A DNA stretch of 62,453 nucleotides from positions 1 to 62,453 of the forward strand of contig CAZKLS010000006.1 in NCBI GenBank assembly GCA_964553405.1. Direction: 5' to 3'. Under the pieces are notes generated by a model. It searched no databases and was not told the DNA's origin. It saw nothing but the letters and a program-made list of their open reading frames with translations. Below are positions 1 through 8,385 of the stretch, piece after piece. The position numbers and the translations under genes are program-made. Numbering within the stretch: the stretch's first letter is position 1; each line of letters starts with the position of its first letter. The stretch is from DATIRA01 sp964553405. GTDB taxonomy: Bacteria > Pseudomonadota > Gammaproteobacteria > Steroidobacterales > Steroidobacteraceae.

Positions 1-817
1 CGGCAAGCCGGTGCGCATCGGGGTCAACTGGGGCAGCCTGGACCAGGACCTGCTGACGCGGCTGATGGACGAGAACTCCAGGCTCGCCGAACCGCTCGAC
101 GCGGCGGACGTGATGCGCGAGGCGATCGTCGTGTCGGCGCTCGACAGCGCACGGCGCGCCGAGGAACTCGGCCTGCCCCGGAACCGGATCGTGATCTCCT
201 GCAAGGTCAGCGCAGTCCAGGACCTGATCGCGGTCTACCGCAACATCGCCGCCCGTTGCGAATATCCACTGCATCTCGGCCTGACCGAAGCTGGCATGGG
301 CTCCAAGGGCATCGTCGCGTCGACCGCCGCGATGTCGGTGCTGCTGCAGCAGGGTATCGGCGACACGATCCGCGTCTCGCTGACCCCGGAGCCCGGCGGC
401 GACCGGACGCAGGAGGTCGTCGTGGCGCAGGAGATCCTGCAGACGATGGGACTGCGCTCGTTCGCGCCGATGGTCATCGCCTGTCCCGGCTGCGGCCGGA
501 CCACGTCGACCTATTTCCAGGCGCTGGCCCAGAAGATCCAGGCGCACCTGAGGCAGCGCATGCCCGAGTGGCGCCGCCGCCACCCCGGCGTCGAGCGGAT
601 GACGGTCGCGGTCATGGGTTGCGTGGTCAACGGTCCCGGCGAGAGCAAGCACGCGAACATCGGCATCAGCCTGCCGGGAACCGGCGAGCGGCCGGTGGCC
701 CCGGTGTACATCGACGGGCTCAAGGGCCCGACGCTGAAGGGCGAGCGCATCGCGGAGGAGTTCCAGCAACTGGTCGAGGAGTACGTGGAGCGGCACTACC
801 GCGGGGGGAGAAGCTGA
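1..817 (+). CDS. ispG: 4-hydroxy-3-methylbut-2-enyl diphosphate synthase (IspG/GcpE), 5' truncated by window edge
   Basis: IspG is the [4Fe-4S] enzyme that reductively opens MEcPP to HMBPP in the MEP isoprenoid pathway. Only the C-terminal two thirds is present. The reading frame is open from base 2 (GKP-VRIGVNWGSLD, a conserved IspG stretch), so the GTG at 11 is an internal valine and not a start. The cluster ligands are visible: CPGCGRTT has cysteines encoded at 482-484 and 491-493, and GCVVNGPGES has its cysteine at 620-622 and the conserved glutamate at 641-643. The TGA stop overlaps the ATG of phhB by one base (TGATG), which suggests translational coupling. The identification is secure. 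Confidence 0.97.
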   Translation, partial: GKPVRIGVNWGSLDQDLLTRLMDENSRLAEPLDAADVMREAIVVSALDSARRAEELGLPRNRIVISCKVSAVQDLIAVYRNIAARCEYPLHLGLTEAGMGSKGIVASTAAMSVLLQQGIGDTIRVSLTPEPGGDRTQEVVVAQEILQTMGLRSFAPMVIACPGCGRTTSTYFQALAQKIQAHLRQRMPEWRRRHPGVERMTVAVMGCVVNGPGESKHANIGISLPGTGERPVAPVYIDGLKGPTLKGERIAEEFQQLVEEYVERHYRGGRS

Positions 818-1158
818 TGACGCGACTGACGGATCGCCACTGCAGGGCCTGCGCACCGGGCACACCGGCACTGGACATCGCCGCCGCCAGCGAACTGCTG
901 GCGCAACTCGCGAGCGGCTGGACGATCGCCGACGACGGGCGATCGCTGCGCCGCGCGCTGCGCTTCCAGGACTTCCACCGCGTGATGGGCTTCGCGAACG
1001 CCGTGGCCTGGATCGCCAACGCCGAGGACCATCACCCGGACCTCGAGCTCGGCTACGACTACTGCCGCATCACTTTTTCCACGCACTCGATCGGCGGCCT
1101 GTCCGAGAACGATTTCATCTGCGCCGCCAGGATCGACGCGCTGGGTGCCGGAGCGTGA
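817..1158 (+). CDS. phhB: 4a-hydroxytetrahydrobiopterin dehydratase (PhhB/PCD family)
   Basis: This 113-residue protein dehydrates pterin-4a-carbinolamine, recycling tetrahydropterin used by phenylalanine hydroxylase. The family signature is near the C-terminus: EDHHPDLELGYDYCRITF, then STHSIGGLSENDF, with the histidine pair and proline of the active site intact. Length is typical. The ATG overlaps the ispG stop, and the next gene begins with a GTG inside this gene's stop region (GTGA), so ispG, phhB and the DUF2189 gene form a tightly coupled unit. No phenylalanine hydroxylase gene lies in the window, so the electron-recycling role is known from the family and not shown here. Confidence 0.93.
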   Translation: MTRLTDRHCRACAPGTPALDIAAASELLAQLASGWTIADDGRSLRRALRFQDFHRVMGFANAVAWIANAEDHHPDLELGYDYCRITFSTHSIGGLSENDFICAARIDALGAGA

Positions 1159-1991
1159 CCGGACCGGAACAGGCCGGCGAGGCCGACGCGCTGCCGTTCG
1201 TCGCCCCGTGCCGCGCGCTGTCCGGGGGAGCGCCCTTTGGCTGGCTGCGCCGGGGCTGGGCCGACATGCTCGCGGCACCGCGCCAGAGCCTCACTTACGG
1301 CCTGGTGGTCGTGCTGCTCAGTTTCGCGGTCGCGGTCGTGGCGATCAGGTTCGGCGGGTACTGGGAACTGCTCGCGCTGGTCTCCGGCTTCATCTTCATC
1401 GCGCCGCTGCTCGCCGTCGGCACCTACGCGATCAGCGAGCAGCTGGAGCGCGGCGAGAAGCCCTCGCTGCGGCGCTGCCTGTTCGAGGAGCGGCGCGCCT
1501 TCGCCAGCCTGATGGTGTTCGCGCTGATGCTGATGGTCGTGTTCCTGGTCTGGGCCCGGGCCGGCTCGGCAATACACGTGTTCTTCCCGGTCGGCTCCGA
1601 ACCGGGGTGGCGGGAGTACCTGACGTTCTTCGGCATCGGCAGCACGGTCGGATCGATCTTCGCGGCCATCGTGTTCGCGGCGGCCGCGTTTTCGCTGCCG
1701 ATGCTGGTGGATCGCAAGGTCGACACGGTGACCGCCGTCGTCACCAGCATCAACGCCGTGCTGCGCAACAAGGGTGCGATGGTCGTCTGGGCCGCGCTGA
1801 TCGTGCTGGCCGTCGCGCCCGGGTTTTCGCTGCTGTTCGTGGGCCGGGAACGGGGCGCGGCGGTCGCGGTGTTGATGGTCGCGCTCGGGTTCACGCTGCC
1901 GTTGATCGGTCATGCGACCTGGCACGCCTATCGAGAAACGATCGACGCCTCCGCCTGGCCGCAGCAGGACGGCGAACCCGGGGACGCCTAG
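1155..1991 (+). CDS. DUF2189 family integral membrane protein
   Basis: A 278-residue protein that begins with GTG overlapping the phhB stop. After about 40 polar residues (with FGWLRRGWADM, typical of DUF2189) come about six hydrophobic segments near residues 47-66, 70-92, 117-135, 159-180, 209-228 and 235-252. DUF2189 proteins are inner-membrane proteins of unknown function, often found near respiratory genes; no catalytic motif is visible here. The TAG stop at 1989-1991 overlaps the stop of the converging acyl-CoA dehydrogenase gene, so the two genes end on one shared CTAG palindrome. Confidence 0.8.
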   Translation: MTGPEQAGEADALPFVAPCRALSGGAPFGWLRRGWADMLAAPRQSLTYGLVVVLLSFAVAVVAIRFGGYWELLALVSGFIFIAPLLAVGTYAISEQLERGEKPSLRRCLFEERRAFASLMVFALMLMVVFLVWARAGSAIHVFFPVGSEPGWREYLTFFGIGSTVGSIFAAIVFAAAAFSLPMLVDRKVDTVTAVVTSINAVLRNKGAMVVWAALIVLAVAPGFSLLFVGRERGAAVAVLMVALGFTLPLIGHATWHAYRETIDASAWPQQDGEPGDA

Positions 1992-3673
1992 AGGCCGAGC
2001 AGCTGGCGATCGAGCGCCGGATCGATCTCCTGCAGCTGGTCCACCGGCAGCCGCGCGAACCGGAGCGCCGCCGCGAGCCCGCTCGAATCCCGCTGCCGAT
2101 CCAGCATCCACTGCGCGTGCTCACACAGCAGCGCAAGCTCGAGGCCCCGCGCCAGCGTCAGCGCGAGCCGCCGCGCCCCGGATTGCAGGATCTCCCGATC
2201 CCGGCCCGCCTCGACCCACAGCGCCGCGCGCTCGATCGCGCCGAGCGCCTGGCGGGCTGCACCGACCAGCCGGGGGTCGGTGAGCGTGCGAAGGCACGCC
2301 GAGACGCGACCCATCAGCGCAGCGAGGCCGGCGTGCAGGTCCGCACGCAGCAGCGCGTCCAGCGAGAGCACGTTGGTCGTGCCCTCCCAGATCGGCAACA
2401 CCTGCGTATCCCGCAGCAGCAGCGGCAGGCCCGTGTCCTCGACGTAACCCGCGCCGCCGAACGACTCGATGACCTCGCTGACGACGCTGACCGCCTGCTT
2501 GCCCGTCACCAGCTTCGTCAGCGGCGTGACGAGCCGCAGCAGCGCGCGCTGCTCGTCGTCGATTTCGCCGCTCTCCAGCCGTCCGGTCAGCTCCACGAGC
2601 AGGAACGTGATCAGGAACGCACCCCAGGTCTCGGCCTCGACGGCGGCGAGCGTGTCGCGATGCAGCGGAAGCTCGGCGAGCCGGCGTCCGAACGCCTCAC
2701 GCTCGAGCGCGTAGGATCGGGCCAGCGCCGAGGCCCGACGCATCGCCGCCACGGCGCAGACGCTGTTCCACATGCGCGTCACCGCGAGCATCGGCTCGAT
2801 CGCGCGCGTGCCGTTCACCGGTTCGCCGACGAGTTGCGCCCGGGCCCCGTCGATCGTGAGTTCCGCGGTCGGCACCTTCCGCGTGCCGAGCTTGTCCTTC
2901 AGTCGGTCGACGCGGATTCCGTTCAGCCGGCCGTCGGCGTCGCGGATCTCCAGGTAGAACATCGCGAGTCCCTTGCCGCCCGGCGGGTTGCCTTGCGGAC
3001 GCGCCAGCGTCAGCGTCATCTGCGAGGTCACGGCCGAGGTGAACCACTTGCGACCGTACAGGCGCCAGCCCTCGCCGTCCGGCACTGCCGTCGTCTCGGA
3101 GCGCCCGACGTCGGACCCGCCGGTGGTCTCGGTCATCCACTGTCCGCTGGTCCAGAACAGCGCCGGGTCGCGCGCCAGCAGTCGGGGCAGCGCACGGTCG
3201 ATCAGCCGGGAATTGCCCGACTGCAGCAGGCACCTCGCGGCGCCGTCGGTCATCGCAAGCGGACAGGTGTAGACGTCGGAAGACGGGTGGAACAGGTAGA
3301 CCTTAGCGAACTGGGCGGCCCGGGCGTACCTGCCGTGCTCCCTCGCATAGCCCGTCGCAACCAGCCCGTGCGCCACGGCGAGCCGCTCGGCCTCGCGCCA
3401 CAGCGGGCTGACCTCGACCTCGTCGATTCGATTGCCCCAGGCGTCCCACTGGATGAGCCGCGGCTCGTTCAGCCGGTCGGCGAGCTGCAGCCGGTAGAGC
3501 GGGCCGCCGGCGCGCTCGCCAAGCTCGTCGAGCTCGGTCTCGAGTTCGCCCCGGCGATTCTCCGGCAGGTTGCGGACCAGCCAGGAACGCAGCAGCGTGT
3601 CGTCGCGAAACGAGTTGCCGAGCGACGGTGGTGACTGCGTGAAAAGGGCATCCCGGTCGACGACGTTTGTCAT
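1988..3673 (-). CDS. AidB-like acyl-CoA dehydrogenase family protein
   Basis: A 561-residue flavoprotein of the acyl-CoA dehydrogenase superfamily. MTETTGGSDVG is the FAD/substrate loop of the AidB/ACAD11-like branch, and LPIWEGTTNVLS near residue 420 holds the glutamate in the position of the catalytic base. The long C-terminal helical region also fits AidB (about 540 residues) better than the 380-residue short-chain enzymes. ATG at 3673 overlaps the stop of ubiI (ATGA), so it is the last gene of the ygfB-pepP-ubiH-ubiI unit. AidB proteins are known for DNA binding and alkylation protection in E. coli. Whether this one is a true dehydrogenase or AidB-like cannot be decided here. Confidence 0.85.
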   Translation of the reverse strand: MTNVVDRDALFTQSPPSLGNSFRDDTLLRSWLVRNLPENRRGELETELDELGERAGGPLYRLQLADRLNEPRLIQWDAWGNRIDEVEVSPLWREAERLAVAHGLVATGYAREHGRYARAAQFAKVYLFHPSSDVYTCPLAMTDGAARCLLQSGNSRLIDRALPRLLARDPALFWTSGQWMTETTGGSDVGRSETTAVPDGEGWRLYGRKWFTSAVTSQMTLTLARPQGNPPGGKGLAMFYLEIRDADGRLNGIRVDRLKDKLGTRKVPTAELTIDGARAQLVGEPVNGTRAIEPMLAVTRMWNSVCAVAAMRRASALARSYALEREAFGRRLAELPLHRDTLAAVEAETWGAFLITFLLVELTGRLESGEIDDEQRALLRLVTPLTKLVTGKQAVSVVSEVIESFGGAGYVEDTGLPLLLRDTQVLPIWEGTTNVLSLDALLRADLHAGLAALMGRVSACLRTLTDPRLVGAARQALGAIERAALWVEAGRDREILQSGARRLALTLARGLELALLCEHAQWMLDRQRDSSGLAAALRFARLPVDQLQEIDPALDRQLLGL

Positions 3674-4917
3674 TGTCCTGTTTCCCCAGCAGCGTTCGTG
3701 GCGATGGCCGGCAGATCGCCGCGCAGGCCGAGCGCGCGCTGAACCAGCAACCGTCGGGTGGCCGACTGCGCGCCCACCAGCGACAGTCCGGTCCGTCTCA
3801 ATGCCGCGATCGCGAGGCTGCGGCTGCCGAACATCCGATTGATGCCGTCGGTCAGGCCGAGCGCAAGCGAGTTCTCGCTCCGGCGCCAGCGTTCGTAGCG
3901 CCGCAACACCCGCAGGCTCGACCATTCCTCGCCCGCCTCGGCGGCGCCGGCCAGCACTTCGACCAGACAGGCCGCATCGAGAAAGCCGAGGTTGACGCCC
4001 TGGCCGGCGAGCGGATGGATCGTATGCGCGGCATCGCCGGCGAGTGCGAGCCCGGGACGCACGTACTGCCTGGCGTGGCGCACTGCCAGCGGAAACGCCG
4101 CACGTGAGCCGCGAAGTTCCAGCGAGCCGAGCACCCGGTCGGTCGCCTCGGTGACGCGGTCGTTGAACCGCTCCGCGCTCACCTCGAGCAGTTCCGCGGC
4201 CTCGGCCGGAGTCGTGGTCCAGACCAGCGAGACCCGACCGTCGAACAGCGGCAGCAACGCCACCGGCCCTGTCGGCAGGAACCGCTGCCAGGCCGTATCG
4301 CGATGCGAGCGCTCCGCGACCAGGTGGGCAACGACCGCGCTCTGGCCATAGTCCCAGCCGGCACGCCCGATTCCCGCCAGCTCCCGGGTACGCGAGCCAC
4401 CGCCGTCCGCGCCCACCAGCAGTTCGCAGCTGAGCTCCCGGCCGTCCTCCAGCACGAGCACGGGGCGCTCGGCCTCGCAGTCCAGCGCCTTCAGGCGCGT
4501 CTGCAACCGCGTCACTCTGCCGAGCGCCGGCGAATCGAGCAGCGCCAGCTGGATGCGTGCGTTCTCGGCGATGTGGCCGAGGTCGGGTTCACCCGTCTCG
4601 GCGGCTGAGAAGCGCAGCGCGTCGGACCCGTCCGCGGTGCCCGCCGCATCCCAGACGACCATCTCTGCGTAGGCGCCGGCACGCAGCGCGATCGCCGGCC
4701 ACGCACCCACTGCGGTCAGGATGCGCTCGGACGCGCGGGACAACGCCGACACCCGCAGGTCGGTTTCCTCCTCCCGCAGCCGACGCGGCGGCTCAGGTTC
4801 CAGCAACGCGACCCGCCAGTCGCGAAGTCGCTCTTCCCGAGCGATCAGCGCCGCGACCGCGAGCCCCACCATGCCGCCGCCGACCACGATGCAGTCGAAA
4901 TCGGCTCGTCTCCTCAT
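3670..4917 (-). CDS. ubiI: UbiH/UbiF/VisC family FAD-dependent ubiquinone hydroxylase, probably UbiI
   Basis: A 415-residue class A flavin monooxygenase. An N-terminal dinucleotide fold (VVGGGMVGLAVAALI) is followed by the middle GADGGGSRTRE motif and the C-terminal FAD motif GDAAHTIHPLAGQGVNLG, all in the usual order. It follows ubiH with a 4-base ATGA overlap, exactly where E. coli has ubiI (visC), the C5-hydroxylase of ubiquinone synthesis. Because a Coq7 for the C6 step is encoded at 16.0 kb, UbiI is more likely than UbiF. Substrate position is inferred from gene order; the enzyme family is certain. Confidence 0.85.
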   Translation of the reverse strand: MRRRADFDCIVVGGGMVGLAVAALIAREERLRDWRVALLEPEPPRRLREEETDLRVSALSRASERILTAVGAWPAIALRAGAYAEMVVWDAAGTADGSDALRFSAAETGEPDLGHIAENARIQLALLDSPALGRVTRLQTRLKALDCEAERPVLVLEDGRELSCELLVGADGGGSRTRELAGIGRAGWDYGQSAVVAHLVAERSHRDTAWQRFLPTGPVALLPLFDGRVSLVWTTTPAEAAELLEVSAERFNDRVTEATDRVLGSLELRGSRAAFPLAVRHARQYVRPGLALAGDAAHTIHPLAGQGVNLGFLDAACLVEVLAGAAEAGEEWSSLRVLRRYERWRRSENSLALGLTDGINRMFGSRSLAIAALRRTGLSLVGAQSATRRLLVQRALGLRGDLPAIATNAAGETGQ

Positions 4918-6179
4918 GGCTGACTGCCCGAGCGACGCAACGGCACGCCGCGGGCGAGGCGCGGCACCCGGCCGGCGGCACCGACGCTCAGTCTCGCCAT
5001 CGCACGCTTCGCCGGCGGAAGCGAGTCGAACGCGAGCAGCCCCAGGCTCCGCAGCCCCTTGAGCGGTCCGAGCGGGGAACCGAAGAGCCTGACGAGCCCG
5101 TCCGTGAACGCGAGGATCCGGCGGCGATCCTCGTCGCGCCAGCGGGCGTAGCCGGCGAGCAGTTCAGGCCGGCCGATGTCCACGGCGGCGTCCTCGACCA
5201 GGGCCTCGGCGATTACTTCGGCCAGGCTGGCCGCGTCCCGCAACCCCAGGTTGAACCCCTGGCCGGCGATGGGATGCAGGCCCTGAGCTGCGTTGCCGAC
5301 CACGACCAGTCGCTCGGCCGCGTGGCTTTCCGAGCGGGACAGCGCCAGCGGATAGGCGGCCCGCGCGCCGATACCGAGCAGGCGACCGAGCCGGAAGCCG
5401 AATGCACTCTGCAGCTCGCCGAGAAACTCCGCGTCGGACAGCTCGAGCAGGCGGGCCGCCGCCGCGGGATGACGCGTCCAGACCAGTCCGCAGCGTCCGT
5501 CCGGCAGCGGTAGTACGGCGATCGGGCCTTCCTGGGTGAACCGCTCGTAGGCCACGTGGTCGTGGAACTTCTGCGTGGTCATCGTCGTGACCACCGCGGT
5601 CTGCTCATAGTCCCAGCGGTCGGCCGCGATTCCTGCCTGCTCGCGCACCGCAGAACGCGCGCCGTCGGCCGCGACCACCAGCCGCGAGCCGAGCACGCAC
5701 CGCTCGGATCCGTGCTGCAGGACGAGCTGGCGGCGCGAGCCGCTCGTCGAGGTCGACTCGACCCGCGCCGGCGCGATCAGGCGCACCGCGGCGCTGCTCC
5801 GGATGCGCTCCCAGAGGGCGGCCCCGATCACGCGGTTCGGCAACACCCAGCCCAGCGCCTCCAGGCCCTGCTCGGAAGCGTCGATTCGCGCGACGCCGAA
5901 ACGGCCCTGGTCGGTGACGTGGATGCGGCGTATCGGCGACGCCTCGCCGCGCATCTGCCGCCAGGCGCCCAGCGCGCGAAAGACGCGCACGCTGCCGTTG
6001 GCAATGGCCGTGGTTCGCTCGTCGAAGCTCGGGTGCAGCAGCCCGGGCTCCGGGGGCTGCGCTTCGATCAGCGCAATGTCCAGTCCGAGCGGCTCGAGCG
6101 CGAGCGCGAGCGACGCCCCGACCAGCCCCCCACCGACGATCGTCAGATCGGCATCGTCAAGAACGCGGGCGTCGTTCAT
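4914..6179 (-). CDS. ubiH: 2-octaprenyl-6-methoxyphenyl hydroxylase (UbiH)
   Basis: A 421-residue paralogue of the downstream ubiI product, with the same three flavin motifs: LTIVGGGLVGASLALAL at the N-terminus, AADGARSAVRE in the middle, and GNAAQGLHPIAGQGFNLG near residue 300. The GNAAQ/LHPIAGQG variant is typical of UbiH rather than UbiI. UbiH hydroxylates carbon 1 of the ring during ubiquinone synthesis, in the Ubi complex at the membrane. It lies 21 bases after pepP and overlaps ubiI, reproducing the E. coli pepP-ubiH-ubiI order. Confidence 0.92.
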   Translation of the reverse strand: MNDARVLDDADLTIVGGGLVGASLALALEPLGLDIALIEAQPPEPGLLHPSFDERTTAIANGSVRVFRALGAWRQMRGEASPIRRIHVTDQGRFGVARIDASEQGLEALGWVLPNRVIGAALWERIRSSAAVRLIAPARVESTSTSGSRRQLVLQHGSERCVLGSRLVVAADGARSAVREQAGIAADRWDYEQTAVVTTMTTQKFHDHVAYERFTQEGPIAVLPLPDGRCGLVWTRHPAAAARLLELSDAEFLGELQSAFGFRLGRLLGIGARAAYPLALSRSESHAAERLVVVGNAAQGLHPIAGQGFNLGLRDAASLAEVIAEALVEDAAVDIGRPELLAGYARWRDEDRRRILAFTDGLVRLFGSPLGPLKGLRSLGLLAFDSLPPAKRAMARLSVGAAGRVPRLARGVPLRRSGSQP

Positions 6180-6200
6180 CGTCTGGCCAGGCCTCGAATG

Positions 6201-7511
6201 TCAGCCCGCCATGACCTGCTCGACTTCGGCTGGCGTCCGGGGCAGGCCCTCCGTCAGCAGCTCGCATCCATCCTGCGTGACGGCGACGTCGTCCTCGATC
6301 CGCACGCCGATGTTCCACCATCGCTTCGGCACGCGCGTGCTGCCGGCCGGGATGTAGATGCCCGGCTCCACCGTCAGGCACATGCCGGGCTCGAACAGGC
6401 GCCATTCGCCGTCCACCTTGTATTCGCCGACGTCGTGGACGTCCATGCCGAGCCAGTGCCCGGTACGGTGCATGAAGAACTTCTTGTAGGCCTCGCTGCG
6501 TATCAGCGTCGGGACGCGGCCCTTCAGCAGCCCGAGGCGGACCAGTCCCTGCGTGATCGACCTGACCGCAGCATCGTGAGGATCGTTCCAGTGGTTGCCC
6601 GGACGCACGGCCGCGATCGCGGCCTGCTGCGCCTCGAGCACCACCTCGTAGATCGCCCGCTGCTGCTCGGAGAAACGGCCGCTGACCGGGTATGTCCGCG
6701 TGACGTCCGAGGCGTAGTAGTCGTATTCGCAGCCGGCATCCACCAGCAGCAGGTCGCCTTCGCGCAGTGGCGCATCGTTCGCGTGGTAGTGCAGCGTGCA
6801 TGCGTTCGCCCCTCCGCCCACGATCGGGTGATAGGAGATGTCCGCATGATTGCGGTGGAATTCGTGCAGGATCTCCGCCATGACCTCGCACTCGTTCACG
6901 CCCGGACGCGTCGCCCGCATCGCACGAACGTGCGCGGCCACCGTGATCTGTGCCGACCGCCTCATCGCCGCCAGCTCCGCGCGGCTCTTGTAGAGCCGCA
7001 TGTCGTGCAGCAGGTGGTCCAGCGCCACGAATTCCTGCGGCGTGTGGATGCCGAGCTTCGCCTGCCCGCGCAGCGTGTTCACCCAGCTGATGACGTGCTG
7101 GTCGAACTCCGGGTGCACGCCCATCGCGTAATAGACGCGCTCGCAGCGCTCCATCAGCCCCGGCAGGATGTCGTCGATGTCGCCGATCGGAAACGCGTCG
7201 TCGGCGCCGTACGTCGAAGTCGCGCCTTCGGGCCCCGCCCGCTTGCCGTCCCAGGTCTCCCGGGCCGGGTCGCGTTCCCTGACGAACAGGATGTACTCGG
7301 CCTGCGCGCGACCGGGCACCAGCACCGCCACCGCCTCAGGCTCGCTGAATCCGGTCAGGTAGTAGAAATCGCTGTCCGGCCGGTAGAAATAGTGCACGTC
7401 GGAGTTGCGCTGCTTCTCGAGCGCCGCCGGCACGATCGCGATCCCGCCCTTGCCCATGATGCGCATCAGCTGGCGCCGGCGACGTGCGAACTCCTGCTTC
7501 CGGATGTTCAT
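6201..7511 (-). CDS. pepP: Xaa-Pro aminopeptidase (PepP)
   Basis: A 436-residue M24B metallopeptidase that removes an N-terminal residue preceding proline. The five dinuclear-metal ligands are visible: the two aspartates of VDAGCEYDYYASDVTRT, the histidine of HRTGHWLGMDVHDVG, and the glutamates of TVEPGIYI and GVRIEDD. The creatinase-like N-terminal domain (RKQEFARRRRQL, DSDFYYLTGF) is intact and the length matches E. coli PepP. It follows ygfB by 6 bases and precedes ubiH, the conserved gammaproteobacterial order. Confidence 0.95.
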   Translation of the reverse strand: MNIRKQEFARRRRQLMRIMGKGGIAIVPAALEKQRNSDVHYFYRPDSDFYYLTGFSEPEAVAVLVPGRAQAEYILFVRERDPARETWDGKRAGPEGATSTYGADDAFPIGDIDDILPGLMERCERVYYAMGVHPEFDQHVISWVNTLRGQAKLGIHTPQEFVALDHLLHDMRLYKSRAELAAMRRSAQITVAAHVRAMRATRPGVNECEVMAEILHEFHRNHADISYHPIVGGGANACTLHYHANDAPLREGDLLLVDAGCEYDYYASDVTRTYPVSGRFSEQQRAIYEVVLEAQQAAIAAVRPGNHWNDPHDAAVRSITQGLVRLGLLKGRVPTLIRSEAYKKFFMHRTGHWLGMDVHDVGEYKVDGEWRLFEPGMCLTVEPGIYIPAGSTRVPKRWWNIGVRIEDDVAVTQDGCELLTEGLPRTPAEVEQVMAG

Positions 7512-7517
7512 CGCTGC

Positions 7518-8072
7518 TCAGTGACGCGTCTTCGGCAGCGTCTGTGCCCGACGCCACCCGTCGAGTTCCTCGTCCACCAGCTGGACACCGACGCGAATGA
7601 ACTCGACCAGCTCGGCGTAGGCATTCTCCTCGATCTCCTCCTCGGCGGACCCGGCGCCGCCGGCGCGGGCGATCTCGGCCAGGTCCTCGAGTATCTCGGC
7701 CGTATCCTCGGACATCGGCAGCGGCTCGCCGGTCCCGGCAGAGCCGAGTCCATAAAGGTAGCCCTGGCACCATGCGCCGAGCGCCTCGACCCGCTCGGGC
7801 AGAGGGGACGCCTCCGCGGGGAGCAGCGGCTCGAAATCCATGTCCGGTCCGCGCAACGTACCGACGGTATCCGAATACAATTCGGTGAGCGCCTTTTCAT
7901 CCGGCATCGGCCCGGGCTCCGGGCGCAGCTCCTGCAGCCAGTCGTCCAGCGAGTAATCGGCGCGCGCCGCGATGGCTCCACACAGGCAGCCGTGCGCCTC
8001 GGCTGCGTGGACCGCGGATCCGCCGGCGGCGAGCGAGTGCGCGACGTCTTCGAAGGCCGGGGCGGAGTTCAT
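7518..8072 (-). CDS. ygfB: UPF0149 family protein YgfB
   Basis: A 184-residue acidic helical protein of the YgfB/UPF0149 family, first gene of the unit leading into pepP-ubiH-ubiI. Family features include GCLCGAI near the N-terminus, WCQGYLYGLG in the middle, and an acidic helix with AYAELVEFIRVGVQLV near the end. Start chosen at ATG 8072. A predicted extended -10 (TGC-TAGGAT) ends only 7 bases before it, so the mRNA may be leaderless. In Pseudomonas, YgfB is reported to influence ampDh3 expression and beta-lactam resistance; nothing here shows whether that applies. Confidence 0.9.
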   Translation of the reverse strand: MNSAPAFEDVAHSLAAGGSAVHAAEAHGCLCGAIAARADYSLDDWLQELRPEPGPMPDEKALTELYSDTVGTLRGPDMDFEPLLPAEASPLPERVEALGAWCQGYLYGLGSAGTGEPLPMSEDTAEILEDLAEIARAGGAGSAEEEIEENAYAELVEFIRVGVQLVDEELDGWRRAQTLPKTRH

Positions 8073-8079
8073 CGGATCT

Positions 8080-8088
8080 ATCCTAGCA
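8080..8088 (-). promoter_or_regulatory. Predicted extended -10 promoter for ygfB operon
   Basis: On the minus strand the sequence reads TGC-TAGGAT (TG at 8088-8087, hexamer 8085-8080), followed by 7 bases and the ygfB ATG. No convincing -35 box is seen, as expected for an extended -10 promoter. The short gap predicts a leaderless or near-leaderless transcript. See the finding on the TGC-TAG promoter class. Confidence 0.5.
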
Positions 8089-8115
8089 CCCCGCCCGACG
8101 ACCCGGCCGGCTCGA

Positions 8116-8144
8116 TTGATTCCCCCGGGGTGGGGCTCTATAGT
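8116..8144 (+). promoter_or_regulatory. Predicted sigma-70 promoter for TIGR02449 gene-zapA-6S
   Basis: TTGATT at 8116-8121 and TATAGT at 8139-8144 are separated by 17 bases, close to consensus. Only 7 bases separate the -10 box from the ATG at 8152, so transcription would start at or next to the A of the start codon. It diverges from the ygfB promoter within an 80-base intergenic region. Confidence 0.65.
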
Positions 8145-8151
8145 TCCGCGC

Positions 8152-8385
8152 ATGAGCGAGCAAGCCGCAAAGACCGCAGTGGACGCCGAACTCAAGCGAC
8201 TCGAGCGCCGCATCGACGAACTGGTCGCGACGATGGAGCGGGTTAAGGAAGAGAACCGCGCGCTCCGGCAGCGCCAGGACTCACTGATCTCCGAGCGCGC
8301 CGGCCTGTTGCAGAAGAACGAACAGGTCCGCACGCGGGTCGAGGCGATGATCGGCCGGCTGAAGGCGATGGAGCACGGCACTTGA
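8152..8385 (+). CDS. TIGR02449 family small coiled-coil protein (ZapB-like)
   Basis: A 77-residue protein that is almost entirely predicted coiled coil: charged heptads run from LKRLERRIDELVATMERV to RLKAMEHG, with few helix breakers. It sits directly before zapA, with the TTG of zapA overlapping its TGA stop, the usual place for TIGR02449 proteins in gammaproteobacteria. By size and position it is probably a cell-division coiled-coil partner of ZapA, but no direct function is known to me. Start ATG 8152 lies 7 bases after a strong -10 box. Confidence 0.8.
   Translation: MSEQAAKTAVDAELKRLERRIDELVATMERVKEENRALRQRQDSLISERAGLLQKNEQVRTRVEAMIGRLKAMEHGT

Noticed and set aside
1145..3634. Very long plus-strand ORF (829 codons) opposite the acyl-CoA dehydrogenase gene
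   Set aside because: Arginine/proline-rich composition without any family motif, and antisense to a clear enzyme. It is a shadow frame caused by high GC. The same applies to the long opposite-strand frames over ygfB-pepP-ubiH (5556-8246) and leuS (40835-43249).
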